DNA of 15,993 bases, taken from the NCBI GenBank assembly GCA_946803715.1, contig CAMPET010000488.1, positions 5,256 through 21,248 of the forward strand, read 5' to 3'. The translations under genes were made by a program, and so were the position numbers. The notes beneath the pieces are model-generated. The model had not been told where the DNA came from, searched no databases, and was given only the letters and a program-made list of their open reading frames with translations. Below are positions 1 to 8,487 of this stretch, one piece after another. The stretch's first letter is position 1, and every line of letters starts with the position of its first letter. The DNA is from Beroe ovata. Taxonomy: Eukaryota > Ctenophora > Nuda > Beroida > Beroidae.

Positions 1-1
1 T

Positions 2-2968
2 GAGATCCAGAGTTGGGTTCAGTGGCGGGGACCGTGCAATGGGCCATGTGATGTCGGGAAAATGTCGAGTACTGGCTCTTATCCGTGTGTAGATTGTGGT
101 CCAGGTACTTACCAAGATACAACTGGACAAACAACGTGCATGCCATGTCCCAAAGGATCATACCAGACTGCTAGTGGAGCTGCATCCTGTGACACTTGTC
201 CAGGCTCAAAGACGACTACAAACGCTGGCTCTTCCTCTGATAGTGACTGTAGAGATGGCTGTCAACCTGGAACATTCTCTGGTTCTGGCTTGGAACCTTG
301 TCATATCTGCCCAGCAGGGTCTCATCAAAGTTCTCCCGGAGCGAATACCTGTATCATATGCACTCCAGGAAGTTACAGCACTTCAGACGGCTCTGCATCA
401 TGTGATGCATGTCCTGCTGGACAGTTTTCTAGTGATTCTGCCAGCACATCTTGCTCTGATTGTGCAGCTGGGACAGCAGCTCCAAATCCATCAAGTGCTG
501 CTTGCCAGAAGTGTGGTCCAGGAACTTTCTCCTCCAATGATGGGGCTTCTGGATGTGACCTCTGTGCTAAAGGTAGCTACAGCGACGGAGATGAGAACAC
601 TTCCTGCAAAGATTGTGGGGCTGGATACTACACCAATGAAGATGGAAGCGATGAATGTGAAGCATGCCCCATTGGAACATACACTGACACCACAGGATCA
701 GTCTCCTGCACGAAATGTGCTGCAGGCAGCTACTCAGACGCAACTGGGAGTCAGCAATGCACAACATGCCCAGTAGGGCACATATCTGATGCTGGCGCTG
801 CCTCCTGTACGGCGTGTCCTGCCGGTACCAAGAGCTCCAACAACCAGTGTGTGACATGCCCGGTTAACACCTACAGCTCCGGTGCTACTGACACCTGCAC
901 CCCCTGCTCAGGCAGCCAGGTAGCACCAGCTGGTAGTAGTGTCTGTATCGATTGTGCGGCAGGGAGCTACGTCAATCCAGCGGGTAACTGTGAGCAATGC
1001 CCGCCAGGCTATTTCTCCAGTATTGTTGGAGCAACATCGTGCACGCCATGTGCTGAGGGCACATTCAGTGCTCAGAAAGGCTCGACCTCCTGCGCTCAAT
1101 GTGGCACAGGGCACTATAGCAACTCTCTTGATGCCACATCGTGTACAATGTGTCAACCCGGTACGTACAATGACCAGCTTGGACAGCGGGAATGTCAGCT
1201 CTGCCCAGCAGGTCAGTTCTCCTCATCATCGGGCAGCACGGCATGTCTGGACTGTGGAATTGGGACATTTGCCAATGAGACAGGCATGAGCACGTGCACG
1301 CCGTGCCCTACAGCACATTACCAGGACGCAGTCGGGCAGGACATGTGCGATCCATGCCCAGCTGGACAGAGCAACGACCAGACCGGGCAGTCAAGCTGTG
1401 TCCAATGTGTACCGGGGACATACAGTCCACATGCGGGGAGTGAGGCGTGTACCAACTGCAAGAAGGGAGAGTACTCCGCCACGGCAGGGCAGTCAGCGTG
1501 CAATCTGTGTGCTGTGGGCACATACAACTCCCATGAGAAGCAGTCTCAGTGCACCTCATGTCCACCGGGCACATTTGCTGACGGTGAGGGAGCACATGTG
1601 TGTCTTCAGTGCCCTAAGGGGCACACCAGCGCTTCTGGAGCTGCTTGTACACCATGTTCCAAAGGCCAGCACGCTTCTGCCCAGGGGTCACATCAATGTC
1701 TGGATTGCTCACCCGGATACTTCGCCGATGAAGAAGGAAGTGCAATGTGTGAGCCGTGTGACTTGGGCTACCATGCTGCCCAGTCTGGACAGGAATCCTG
1801 TACTCAGTGTTCAGCTGGTACATTTGCCGATTCTGAGGGCAGCACTTCCTGCTCCACCTGTAGTCCAGGACATTACTCCAATACGGGTGCTTCCACCTGC
1901 TTGTCCTGTCAACCCGGGAGCTATGCTGACCAGAGTGGTTCACCATCCTGTGCCACATGTCCAGAGGGGCATTATGCCGCTGCCCCGGGGTCAGTCCAGT
2001 GTCTAGCTTGTGATGCCGGAGAGTATGGCGATGAAACCGGTGCTGCGGACTGCAAGACTTGTCCAGCAGGACAGTTCTCGGGCACACCTGGATCCACATC
2101 GTGTCAACTCTGTTCCAGTGGTCATTACTCAGCGGCCGGGTCAGATTCATGCTCACAGTGTGCTGCTGGGGAATACTCATCACAGAGTGGGGCGAGTAGT
2201 TGTACAGAGTGTCCAGCTGGAACTTTCTCAAGAGTGGCTGGGTCCACTGCATGTGCTGCATGTCCCGTGGGGACATTCAGTCCATCAGGTGCGTCATCCT
2301 GCTCAGTTTGCCCAGGAGGCACCCAATCTACCTCACCTGGCAGTGACTCCTGCGACCCTTGCCCCTCCGGGACTTACAAATCCCAAGCCGGGACTTCCCA
2401 GTGCGTACCCTGTGCAGCAGGCTCATCCAACTCTCAGGTCGGACAAACAAGCTGCCAGCTCTGTGATGCCGGATCCTTCTCATCTAGCCCCGGGGCAAGT
2501 TCCTGCTCGCCCTGTCCTGCTGGCAGCATTTCCTCCTCTGTGGGGGCAGTAGCGTGCACACCGTGCCCCAAACAACAATATGCACCCAGACAGGGATCAT
2601 CCAGCTGCAAGCTATGCCCTGAGGGAACTGCAGGGTCGGATGAAGGCATGACGAGATGCGGATTCTGTCCAGCAGGGAGTTATAGTAGCGGAACGGGCAA
2701 TGAAAACTGTACAGAGTGCCAAGCAGGGCACTATTCCGGAAGGAGAAAGTCAGCATCGTGTCAGCCATGTCAAGCAGGTCATTATGCTGCCGGGACCGGG
2801 TCCTCAGAGTGTGTCCCGTGCCAGGTGGGGTACTTCTCACCCACCCCGGGCTCCACTTCCTGTCAGCGGTGTGATAACTCCACCAATCAGGATGTGGGAG
2901 CGACAACCTGCACACCATGTGGCAGGGGAACCCGGCCCAATGACGACTCTACGGAGTGTGAACCGTAC
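2..2968 (+). repeat. Coding array of about 57 ephrin-receptor-like Cys modules
   Basis: About 57 protein-level repeats of 15-20 residues sit head to tail. Each has CxxC, then xxG, an aromatic two residues later, a central Gly and the next Cys. One unit is irregular (CRDGC at about residues 63-67, instead of CxxC), and several are shortened, for example PAGTKSSNNQC and AAGSYVNPAGNC. The units differ at DNA level, so this is an old array rather than a recent satellite. Such modules occur in ephrin receptors, GCC2/GCC3 proteins and many protist surface proteins, where each pair of modules forms a TNFR/EGF-like disulphide unit. Confidence 0.85.
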
Positions 2969-4993
2969 AATATCGCAGAGGGGAAACCCGCATCACAGTC
3001 CACAGACTACAACGCGAAGGATTCGGCGGGGTATGCGGTAGATGGGGACACCAAAATGTATACGTCAAGTGGTAACGGGTGTGCCAAGACAGCCAGTGAG
3101 AATAGCCCCTGGTGGAAAGTTGATTTGGAGGCAACATGGAACGTCGCTGAGATAGTGATATACTATAACAAACGCATATCGACCGATACTTGGATAGACG
3201 GTTTCACGGCTCACGTGGGGACTACAGGTACATCACATGACCCTACATGTGGCGACCCACTGGACTCGTCCACCTTTATCAGCGGGACAAAACATGTCAA
3301 GTGCGGCACCGCAGGGATGTCCGGTAACTTCGTGTCGTTCCACCACACCACTAGTTCGAACGCGAGGATACTCAGTCTGTGTGAAGTGGAGGTGTACACG
3401 GAAACCCTGGACAAACCCTGCCCCACCAACTACTTCTCACCCACGGGTCTGAGACCGTGTGAGCCGTGCAGAGCCGGGTCGTATATCACCGGTGGGCGAT
3501 GTGAGGAGTGCCCTCGGGGGACCTTCACCGACACAGATCAATCCACGAGCTGCAGAGATTGTCCCTACGGTCATACCACCTACAGATCCGACCCGACTAC
3601 GTGCTACGGCCCCATTATCCGAGTATCTCATTCTGGGTCCACCTACTACAAGTACAGTCCCCAATCCGAGCTTGGGAAACCGCTGAGTGATTCGACAAAG
3701 GGGTGGAAGGTGGTGCTTGGATCATGGAAACTCTACCTGCAACAATTCTACAAGTCCTACTCGACCACTTTTTCTCCCGCAGATGGATATCGATACCGAA
3801 GGGTCAGGTCGCTCAGACCACAGTTGACAAACCACTTCTGCTACGCACCACGAGATAACGGTGAATCGTATGTTGGATACCGGGCTGTGACTAGGGACGG
3901 TACGGCGTGTGAAGGATGGAATGGACGCTTTTCCCAACCAAGTGGCAGTCAGAACTACTGCAGAAACCCTGACAACGATTTCGGGGGACCGTGGTGTTTC
4001 AAGGTGGGAGGAGGCTGGGATTACTGCGATATTCCCAAGTGTAAACACGATGTGGAGTGCTATACAGAGAGTGGGTACTCGTATATGGGGACGGTAGCTA
4101 GGACAGAGGATGGACAACTTTGTGACAAATGGTCAGGCACACAGAGCAGAATCTGTAAAAACAATGCCGGCTCGGGCATGGCTAAACCGTGGTGCCGGGT
4201 TAACGGTGTCCAGAAGCCGTGTGCTGTGGACAAGTGTGAGCGAGACTGTGGAGACCCCACGTCGGGCCAGTGGGGCAGGTTCCAGGCAAAGGGCACGGGG
4301 ATGTGTATCGATGTGGACGGATGGGGACAAACAGCTCGACTGACCAAGGCTAATCTCGAGATGGCGCAATGTGAGCCACCTCACAAGATGTGGACTGACC
4401 ACACTTTTAAGATGGATAGTAACGGTTACATTGTCAATGCCAACTCCGGGCTTTGCATCAACCTGTGGGGAGATCGTGACACCGATAACGGAGTCAACTA
4501 CAACCTGTGGACGTGTCAGTACGGCAGGACAACCGATCAAAGGTTTACCCTAGACTGGCATCCCACTGACCACTGCGCGTTCAGACTACGAAACAGAGCC
4601 ACTAACAAATGTCTGGATGCTGAGGGAGACCAGGACGAGGATGCGGGGACGAACTTGATGCAGTACACGTGCAAAGACAGCGACAGTGACGACCACTGGT
4701 ATTACTTCCTGCCGATGTCAGATCGGGTGTGCGAGTACACGGCCATGACCGGGAGCATCATCGCAGATGATACGCCGGGCGGCGGGTCTTTCTCCACTCT
4801 GGGCGGGGCTCAGAGGGCGTGCAGTAAGCTTGGAGATAAGTGCAAGGCGATCGCCAATGATGCCGCGTTTACCGACTGGTTTGTGCTGAAAAGTGGCACT
4901 GCGACCCATGTACAGGCGGGTTACAAGGCATGGATCAAGGGCGAGTGCCATGATGCTGCATTTGATTATTTCGACCAGACTTACAAAGATTGA
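2..4993 (+). CDS. Giant Cys-module protein with F5/8C-like, kringle and ricin-type lectin domains (5' incomplete)
   Basis: The frame is open from base 2 to the TGA at 4991-4993 (1643 residues counted from the Met at 62, about 20 more to the window edge). Domains, numbered from that Met: 1-968, about 57 tandem ~17-residue modules of the form CxxCxxGx(F/Y)xxxxGxxxC (ephrin-receptor-like/GCC2-GCC3-like); 970-1115, F5/8C/fucolectin-like; 1119-1181, more Cys modules; 1182-1259, a linker I do not recognise; 1260-1327 and 1333-1392, two kringles with six Cys each; 1406-1550, ricin-B-like trefoil; 1551-1643, a Cys-bearing tail with 'AQRACSKLGDKCKAI' and 'YKAWIKG', weakly PAN/Apple-like. No C-terminal membrane segment or GPI signal is visible, so secretion is inferred; a signal peptide would lie upstream of the window. 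The Met at 62 is not the start: the context CDVGKMSSTGSYPC is an ordinary module (compare TNYFSPTGLRPC at about residue 1120), and preceding Cys residues are in frame. There is no intron in 5 kb, unlike the related gene at 8488. The role is probably adhesion or ligand binding outside the cell, which is inference. Confidence 0.9.
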   Translation, partial: EIQSWVQWRGPCNGPCDVGKMSSTGSYPCVDCGPGTYQDTTGQTTCMPCPKGSYQTASGAASCDTCPGSKTTTNAGSSSDSDCRDGCQPGTFSGSGLEPCHICPAGSHQSSPGANTCIICTPGSYSTSDGSASCDACPAGQFSSDSASTSCSDCAAGTAAPNPSSAACQKCGPGTFSSNDGASGCDLCAKGSYSDGDENTSCKDCGAGYYTNEDGSDECEACPIGTYTDTTGSVSCTKCAAGSYSDATGSQQCTTCPVGHISDAGAASCTACPAGTKSSNNQCVTCPVNTYSSGATDTCTPCSGSQVAPAGSSVCIDCAAGSYVNPAGNCEQCPPGYFSSIVGATSCTPCAEGTFSAQKGSTSCAQCGTGHYSNSLDATSCTMCQPGTYNDQLGQRECQLCPAGQFSSSSGSTACLDCGIGTFANETGMSTCTPCPTAHYQDAVGQDMCDPCPAGQSNDQTGQSSCVQCVPGTYSPHAGSEACTNCKKGEYSATAGQSACNLCAVGTYNSHEKQSQCTSCPPGTFADGEGAHVCLQCPKGHTSASGAACTPCSKGQHASAQGSHQCLDCSPGYFADEEGSAMCEPCDLGYHAAQSGQESCTQCSAGTFADSEGSTSCSTCSPGHYSNTGASTCLSCQPGSYADQSGSPSCATCPEGHYAAAPGSVQCLACDAGEYGDETGAADCKTCPAGQFSGTPGSTSCQLCSSGHYSAAGSDSCSQCAAGEYSSQSGASSCTECPAGTFSRVAGSTACAACPVGTFSPSGASSCSVCPGGTQSTSPGSDSCDPCPSGTYKSQAGTSQCVPCAAGSSNSQVGQTSCQLCDAGSFSSSPGASSCSPCPAGSISSSVGAVACTPCPKQQYAPRQGSSSCKLCPEGTAGSDEGMTRCGFCPAGSYSSGTGNENCTECQAGHYSGRRKSASCQPCQAGHYAAGTGSSECVPCQVGYFSPTPGSTSCQRCDNSTNQDVGATTCTPCGRGTRPNDDSTECEPYNIAEGKPASQSTDYNAKDSAGYAVDGDTKMYTSSGNGCAKTASENSPWWKVDLEATWNVAEIVIYYNKRISTDTWIDGFTAHVGTTGTSHDPTCGDPLDSSTFISGTKHVKCGTAGMSGNFVSFHHTTSSNARILSLCEVEVYTETLDKPCPTNYFSPTGLRPCEPCRAGSYITGGRCEECPRGTFTDTDQSTSCRDCPYGHTTYRSDPTTCYGPIIRVSHSGSTYYKYSPQSELGKPLSDSTKGWKVVLGSWKLYLQQFYKSYSTTFSPADGYRYRRVRSLRPQLTNHFCYAPRDNGESYVGYRAVTRDGTACEGWNGRFSQPSGSQNYCRNPDNDFGGPWCFKVGGGWDYCDIPKCKHDVECYTESGYSYMGTVARTEDGQLCDKWSGTQSRICKNNAGSGMAKPWCRVNGVQKPCAVDKCERDCGDPTSGQWGRFQAKGTGMCIDVDGWGQTARLTKANLEMAQCEPPHKMWTDHTFKMDSNGYIVNANSGLCINLWGDRDTDNGVNYNLWTCQYGRTTDQRFTLDWHPTDHCAFRLRNRATNKCLDAEGDQDEDAGTNLMQYTCKDSDSDDHWYYFLPMSDRVCEYTAMTGSIIADDTPGGGSFSTLGGAQRACSKLGDKCKAIANDAAFTDWFVLKSGTATHVQAGYKAWIKGECHDAAFDYFDQTYKD
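2969..3406 (+). other. F5/8 type C (discoidin/fucolectin-like) domain within the first gene
   Basis: The segment (residues 970-1115) starts NIAEGKPASQSTDY and continues with AGYAVDGDT, WWKVDLEATWNVAEIVIYYN and ends LCEVEVYTET. This is the usual order of the fold: N-(I/L)-A-x-GKPA-x-QS, then A-(V/I)-DG-(D/N), then WW-x-VDL-x-x-x-x-x-(I/V), then a final C-E-(V/I)-x-V-Y strand. Members bind fucosylated glycans or other ligands. The domain splits the Cys array, leaving only a few modules after it. Confidence 0.8.
3839..4042 (+). other. Kringle domain 1 of the first gene
   Basis: Residues 1260-1327. All six canonical Cys are present (CYAP, TACEGW, NYCRNPD, PWCF, DYCDIPKC), with the hallmark runs NYCRNPD, GGPWCF and YCDIPKC. 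This is a near-consensus kringle, though slightly short at 68 residues. Kringles bind ligands in extracellular proteins; they are common in animals and sparse outside them. Confidence 0.9.
4058..4237 (+). other. Kringle domain 2 of the first gene (divergent)
   Basis: Residues 1333-1392. Six Cys in kringle order: CYTESG, GQLCDKW, RICKNN, PWCRV, KPCAVDKC. The GYSYMGTVARTEDGQLCDKW stretch matches the G-x-x-Y-x-G-x-x-x-x-T-x-x-G-x-x-C-x-x-W start of kringles. It is only 60 residues long and lacks the NYCRNPD form seen in the preceding domain, so the central loop is shortened. Confidence 0.8.
4277..4711 (+). other. Ricin-B-type beta-trefoil lectin domain of the first gene
   Basis: Residues 1406-1550. 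Three internal subdomains repeat a C-(I/L)-(D/N) strand followed by a Q/D-x-(F/W) element: GMCIDVDGWGQ...DHTFKM, GLCINLWGDRD...DQRFTL and KCLDAEGDQDED...DDHWYYF. This is the ricin-B/R-type carbohydrate-binding trefoil, with QxW turned to QRF, HTF and HWYYF. It is a lectin module only; no catalytic toxin domain is present. Sugar-binding ability is inferred. Confidence 0.8.
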
Positions 4994-5093
4994 GATTGCA
5001 AGTTCCATGAAGATAATCTTGATGTCATGAGATTTTCAATTTTGACGTATATAATTGATTGTCAAAGTTTTTCTTTTGTTCAAATCTGAAATT

Positions 5094-5108
5094 GGGGGCG
5101 GGGGGGGG
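5094..5108 (+). repeat. G-tract
   Basis: Fifteen bases that are all G except one C. It lies about 100 bases after the stop of the first gene, where a G-rich run could affect 3' end formation, but nothing else supports a role. Confidence 0.7.
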
Positions 5109-5279
5109 CAAATGAAATGGAGAGGGGTTTTGGAGTGAATTGTTGCATAACTTGTACCCACAATAGAAACAATCGACAAGCAATCATCATAAGCTGCTAT
5201 TCCGTATGCCACATTAAATTTGCACTTCAACACATGGATTGATGTCAGAACCATGGTGCGTTGGCAACAATCTCCCTGG

Positions 5280-5330
5280 AAACAAACAAACAAACAAACA
5301 AACAATCACACGTGCAAACAATCACACGTG
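5280..5330 (+). repeat. (AAAC)6 microsatellite running into a 16-nt direct repeat
   Basis: Six AAAC units at 5280-5303 overlap two perfect head-to-tail copies of CAAACAATCACACGTG (5299-5314 and 5315-5330). Each copy ends in an E-box-type CACGTG. Confidence 0.9.
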
Positions 5331-5752
5331 TACACATTGTTTATCTGGATTCAATTCATCCAGCTTTGTGACTTCTATACACACTTTCGTTAGCCCCTTT
5401 TCAAGAAGTTGGAGTCAATTTATACTTACTGCTAACCAAAACACAATGGTTGCTGTACAATATTACCCCTTTCTTCGTTCGCTCATAAACGATCTTAATT
5501 TGTTCGTAATATCACATCAAGTCATTTTTTTGTCTTTTCGGTAGTTAAGTAACAAAACATGAAACTCGGTTTATCCATTAGGTGTTTACTGTTTCTGTAC
5601 ACGCTACTGACTGAATTTTCCACGTCATAGAAAATCTCATTTGTATTTTATCTGTCGCAAATAGTCGACAATACACCCAAAGAAGACAGTGGCAGTAAGA
5701 GGGACTCAGGATGCAATGATCTGTTGACAGCTCAAGAAAGCCACATTACACC

Positions 5753-7421
5753 ATGATCGAGCTCCTGAAAAGCCCAACATCAACAAATGATCAACTCCTA
5801 GCAACACAGGACCAGCAACTCCTAGCAACACAGGAGAAACTGCTAGAAACACAGGAAAAACTCTCGGAAGGGAGGGGAAAAGAAGCAGGATCAGGTATCC
5901 CATCTGTGGTTTCCGCCCTTCTGCCAGGTAGTCTGTGTCTGTGGACAAGGGGAGATGGAATGCTCATCATCGTCACACTGTTCATTGTATTTGGCGATGC
6001 CGTGGAGATCTATCTACCAGGTAAGGGGAAGTAAATTCTGAGAAATATAGATTGCTTTACGTCCTCTTACTATTCTCATGATCCATCAACGATGCGCACC
6101 CTTCTCTATAAACATGAACACTCCCGCATTTATACAAGCCCTCCACAATCCGCCAACATATTTGAACTCCACCCAGCGATCAAACAGGGAATCTGATATA
6201 AACCAAGTGATATCCCAACACCCCAATCTCCCCGCAGGTGTTATCAACCAGGCCGTATCGTGCGACCTCTCCGTCACTCCCACCGAGGAGAGCTTCCTCG
6301 GCATCACCCTCTACATCTTCCTCACAATCTCAGCCATCTCGACCATCCTTCTCTCTGCACAACTAGGCCGGAGAAACCTCCTCCTTATCTCCCTCTACGG
6401 GTCCGTTATCTTCGCAATCGTGTCGTGTCTAGTTCCGAACTACTTCGCTCTGCTAATATCACGGGCGCTTACGGGCGTGTGCGTGGGGATAAACTTCTCG
6501 ACTGTTCGATTGTACTTCGCGCAAAACGCCTCCTCCAGGAAGGTGATAGAGATGGGTCTCTATATGAGCACGGCGGTCTGGGGTCTGGGGAGTTTTTGGG
6601 TGGCAGTCCTAGGGTGGCTTCTGCTCGGCACTGTGGGGTGGAGAGTGCTGATCTTACTTGCATCTATGCCGTTTTTCATCCCTCCAATCGCCATGCTTCA
6701 CTGCTGCTCCCACTTCATTGAAATACGGGAAACTCCCCTCACCGCTACTCAACATGAGCGAGATACAACAGATCCCGGAATAATCTCCTCAGGGATTCGA
6801 ATGAGAGTTGCTAAACTCAGCATCGCTCACTTCATCACGACATTCGTGTGGGGCGGTGCTATTTTCCTCCTCCCGGCCCTCATCCGACTTTCCAACCTGA
6901 GATGGATGTTGCCTGGCAACGGCTGTGTTGAGCACGTGGTACATGGAACACAATTCCTGATCATAGCCGGGGTTATGGGCGTGGCCAACATGCTGGGGAA
7001 ACCTCTCGGGTATATCGCCCGTTACATATTCCCGTTCAAACTTCTCCAACCAATCCTATCGCTGGCCGTGGTTGTGAGTTATACCTTTCTACTCGTTCAC
7101 ACTGACATCATCATCTTCTCCGTTCTCATTGGGATCGGGAAGTTTGCTTCCTCAATGCAGGAAATTGAGCTCGGGATCATCACATATGACGAGGAGTACT
7201 ACGGGACGTCCGACTCTCTCAACCACGGGTCGGCAGTGGTCGTCAGTTCCTCGTTTTTGGGGGGAGTGGTCGGGACGAGTCTGGCCGCGTTCATGGACAC
7301 GCGCGTTGTTATCGTGGTTACCATAGTGATGGGCATTGTTCAGGTGTTTGTGATCTGCTTAGTTCAGCCTACGCCGCGAGATGTCAGGGTTCAGCTAAGT
7401 TCGTGTTGTAGTAAGAAGTAG
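5753..7421 (+). CDS. 12-TM major facilitator superfamily transporter, SV2/SVOP-like; join(5753..6020,6238..7421)
   Basis: Splicing 5753-6020 to 6238-7421 gives 483 residues. The junction is phase 1 within a Gly codon (…EIYLPG-VINQ…), so TM1, carrying acidic residues (FGDAVEIYLP), is encoded upstream of the intron. Twelve hydrophobic segments follow. Family marks: a degenerate motif A in the TM2-3 loop (AQLGRRN), RALTGVCVGINFS in TM4, GLYMSTAVWGLGSFW in TM5, WRVL before TM6, and a late ITYDEEYYGTSDSLNHG resembling the Y-x-E-x-Y-P-T-x-x-R-x-x-G segment of SVOP/sugar-type carriers. The substrate is unknown; a small organic solute is inferred. The N-terminal tail is cytosolic with three heptad-like repeats (QLLATQD, QLLATQE, KLLETQE). 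The start at 5753 is the first Met of the exon frame, with context CACCATG and an in-frame TGA at 5717-5719. A read-through start at 6078 would translate intron sequence and lose TM1. The stop is TAG at 7419-7421, with AATAAA 16 bases on. Confidence 0.87.
5773..5868 (+). repeat. Short coding tandem repeat (LLATQ) in the transporter N-tail
   Basis: The bases CAACTCCTAGCAACACAGGA occur twice in a row with a short spacer (from about 5791 and 5816), followed by a decayed third and fourth copy. At protein level this gives QLLATQDQ, QLLATQE, KLLETQE and KLSEGRG: 7-8-residue units with paired Leu, suiting a short coiled coil before TM1. Confidence 0.75.
6021..6237 (+). other. Spliceosomal intron of the transporter gene (217 nt, phase 1)
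   Basis: The donor is CAG/GTAAGG and the acceptor a pyrimidine-rich AATCTCCCCGCAG. Splicing fuses the TM1 exon in frame with the TM2 exon through one Gly codon. The intron happens to be open in the downstream frame from 6078, which would create a false N-terminal extension without membrane-protein character. Confidence 0.85.
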
Positions 7422-7436
7422 ATATTGAACAAAGTT

Positions 7437-7442
7437 AATAAA
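7437..7442 (+). terminator. Probable polyadenylation signal AATAAA of the transporter gene
   Basis: A canonical AATAAA 16 bases after the TAG stop, in AT-rich sequence followed by T-rich runs. Position and sequence fit a poly(A) signal; no transcript data. Confidence 0.55.
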
Positions 7443-8487
7443 CTCAGCTTTCTTCCATGTTTTTCTGAGTTGAAGTATTCTGGAATATCGTATGTTCACA
7501 AAATTTGTTATCTTCTTCCTGCTTTTGAGTCCTGCTTTCGCCTGCCGCAAATTTGATTAAAACCGTCAAAAAAAGCAAAACTGTTACATTCATTCTGCTT
7601 TTGCGTGTATCACTTTTTACAAAATGAACTCCCTTCAATCTCAGCAAGCTAGACCAGAACTGATTCTTCCAGGGTACAAAATGCTCGAAAATTCTAGTTT
7701 TTCCTCACGGAATTTTCACAACCATTCACTTTTTCAGGGTAGTCACGTCCAGTGCGAAATTTGAGTGGAATCAGGTACAAATTCCGACATATTGGTACTT
7801 ATCAGTACAAATTACATCGGCTAATTTATTTATTCTTTCTCTACCTCTTGACGAAAGCAAGCGTATGTGTCCTTGAGTCACCATTGAATCTATCAAACCT
7901 ACGGTTTTATCTCAAAGCAAGCACCTGTATTCCACGTAAAAAGAATGAAAAGGTTGATTGGGGAGGGAAAATATCATGTTTCACTGAGAACTAGATAAGA
8001 AATCCCGTCAAACGCACAAATACGCACACACACACACGCGAAACGTGTAAAGGAGCTGTGTGATTCGCTGCGCGTGACTGTGCACTTTTATCAAGTTGAG
8101 ATAACACACGCAGAATTAATACCAGCTCCCCTCACGACAGAATTTTCCTTCTACTGCTACAAGATTTTGCTTCTCCTCTTATTTTATATCCGAAATATCG
8201 AAGAACGGTTGTGAAATACGTATTAAGCTTATTTTCGAGCGAAATATTGCGTCCATGGACATAAACTTGACTTACAATTTGACAATACAGATCTATACAT
8301 GAACTTGTTACATCCAACCATACGTATTGCATACAACAAACCTCATAATACAGCAAAACCCATAATAACCTAAAAACCACCCATAATAATTATAGTACGC
8401 GCTGCTACAAGTCTTTAATAAAACCTATCCACTTCCCTAATTCCCCCCCCCATCATTTCACATAGATATAAGTACCTGCACGAAGAC
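7443..8487. other. Intergenic region upstream of the 25-exon gene
   Basis: About 1 kb, AT-rich, with several short open frames on both strands and none with recognisable protein character. It holds a CA microsatellite (about 8024-8038) and a run of nine C (8443-8451) some 37 bases before the start codon. The promoter of the next gene should lie in its right half; I see no certain core element (GATATAAG at about 8464-8471 is too close to the ATG to be a usual TATA box). Confidence 0.5.

Larger units (their letters stand above)
4994..5752. other. Intergenic spacer between the Cys-module gene and the transporter gene
   Basis: No convincing coding segment here. It holds a G-tract (5094-5108), a six-copy AAAC microsatellite (5280-5303) and a 16-nt direct repeat (5299-5330). 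There is an ATTAAA at 5213-5218 that could serve the upstream gene, but it is 220 bases past the stop and unsupported. The 3' part (about 5330-5752) must contain the transporter promoter and 5' UTR; I see no clear core element. Confidence 0.6.

Noticed and set aside
96-2552. Overlapping open frames on both strands inside the first gene (for example 96-776, 1398-2006, 1614-2276 minus, 2010-2552)
   Set aside because: They are shadows of the Cys-repeat frame: periodic codons suppress stops in other frames, and their residues show no domain character.
4277-4711. Ricin-like toxin
   Set aside because: Only the lectin-type trefoil is present; no catalytic A-chain-like domain is in the protein.
5660-5752. 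Additional upstream coding exon of the transporter (a GTAAGAG donor-like site at about 5696, CAG at 5730)
   Set aside because: The implied intron would be only about 35 nt, far shorter than any other here, and the ATG at 5753 has a good context with an in-frame stop upstream.
6078-6237. N-terminal extension of the transporter starting at Met 6078
   Set aside because: It is intron sequence between a good donor (6021) and acceptor (6237); the extension is polar, and using it would lose TM1.
7444-7647. Minus-strand frame with a signal-peptide-like start (MNVTVLLFLTVLIKF)
   Set aside because: It is 67 residues, overlaps the transporter 3' end, lies in T-rich sequence that gives hydrophobic text by chance, and has no recognisable mature domain. 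Not excluded, only unsupported.
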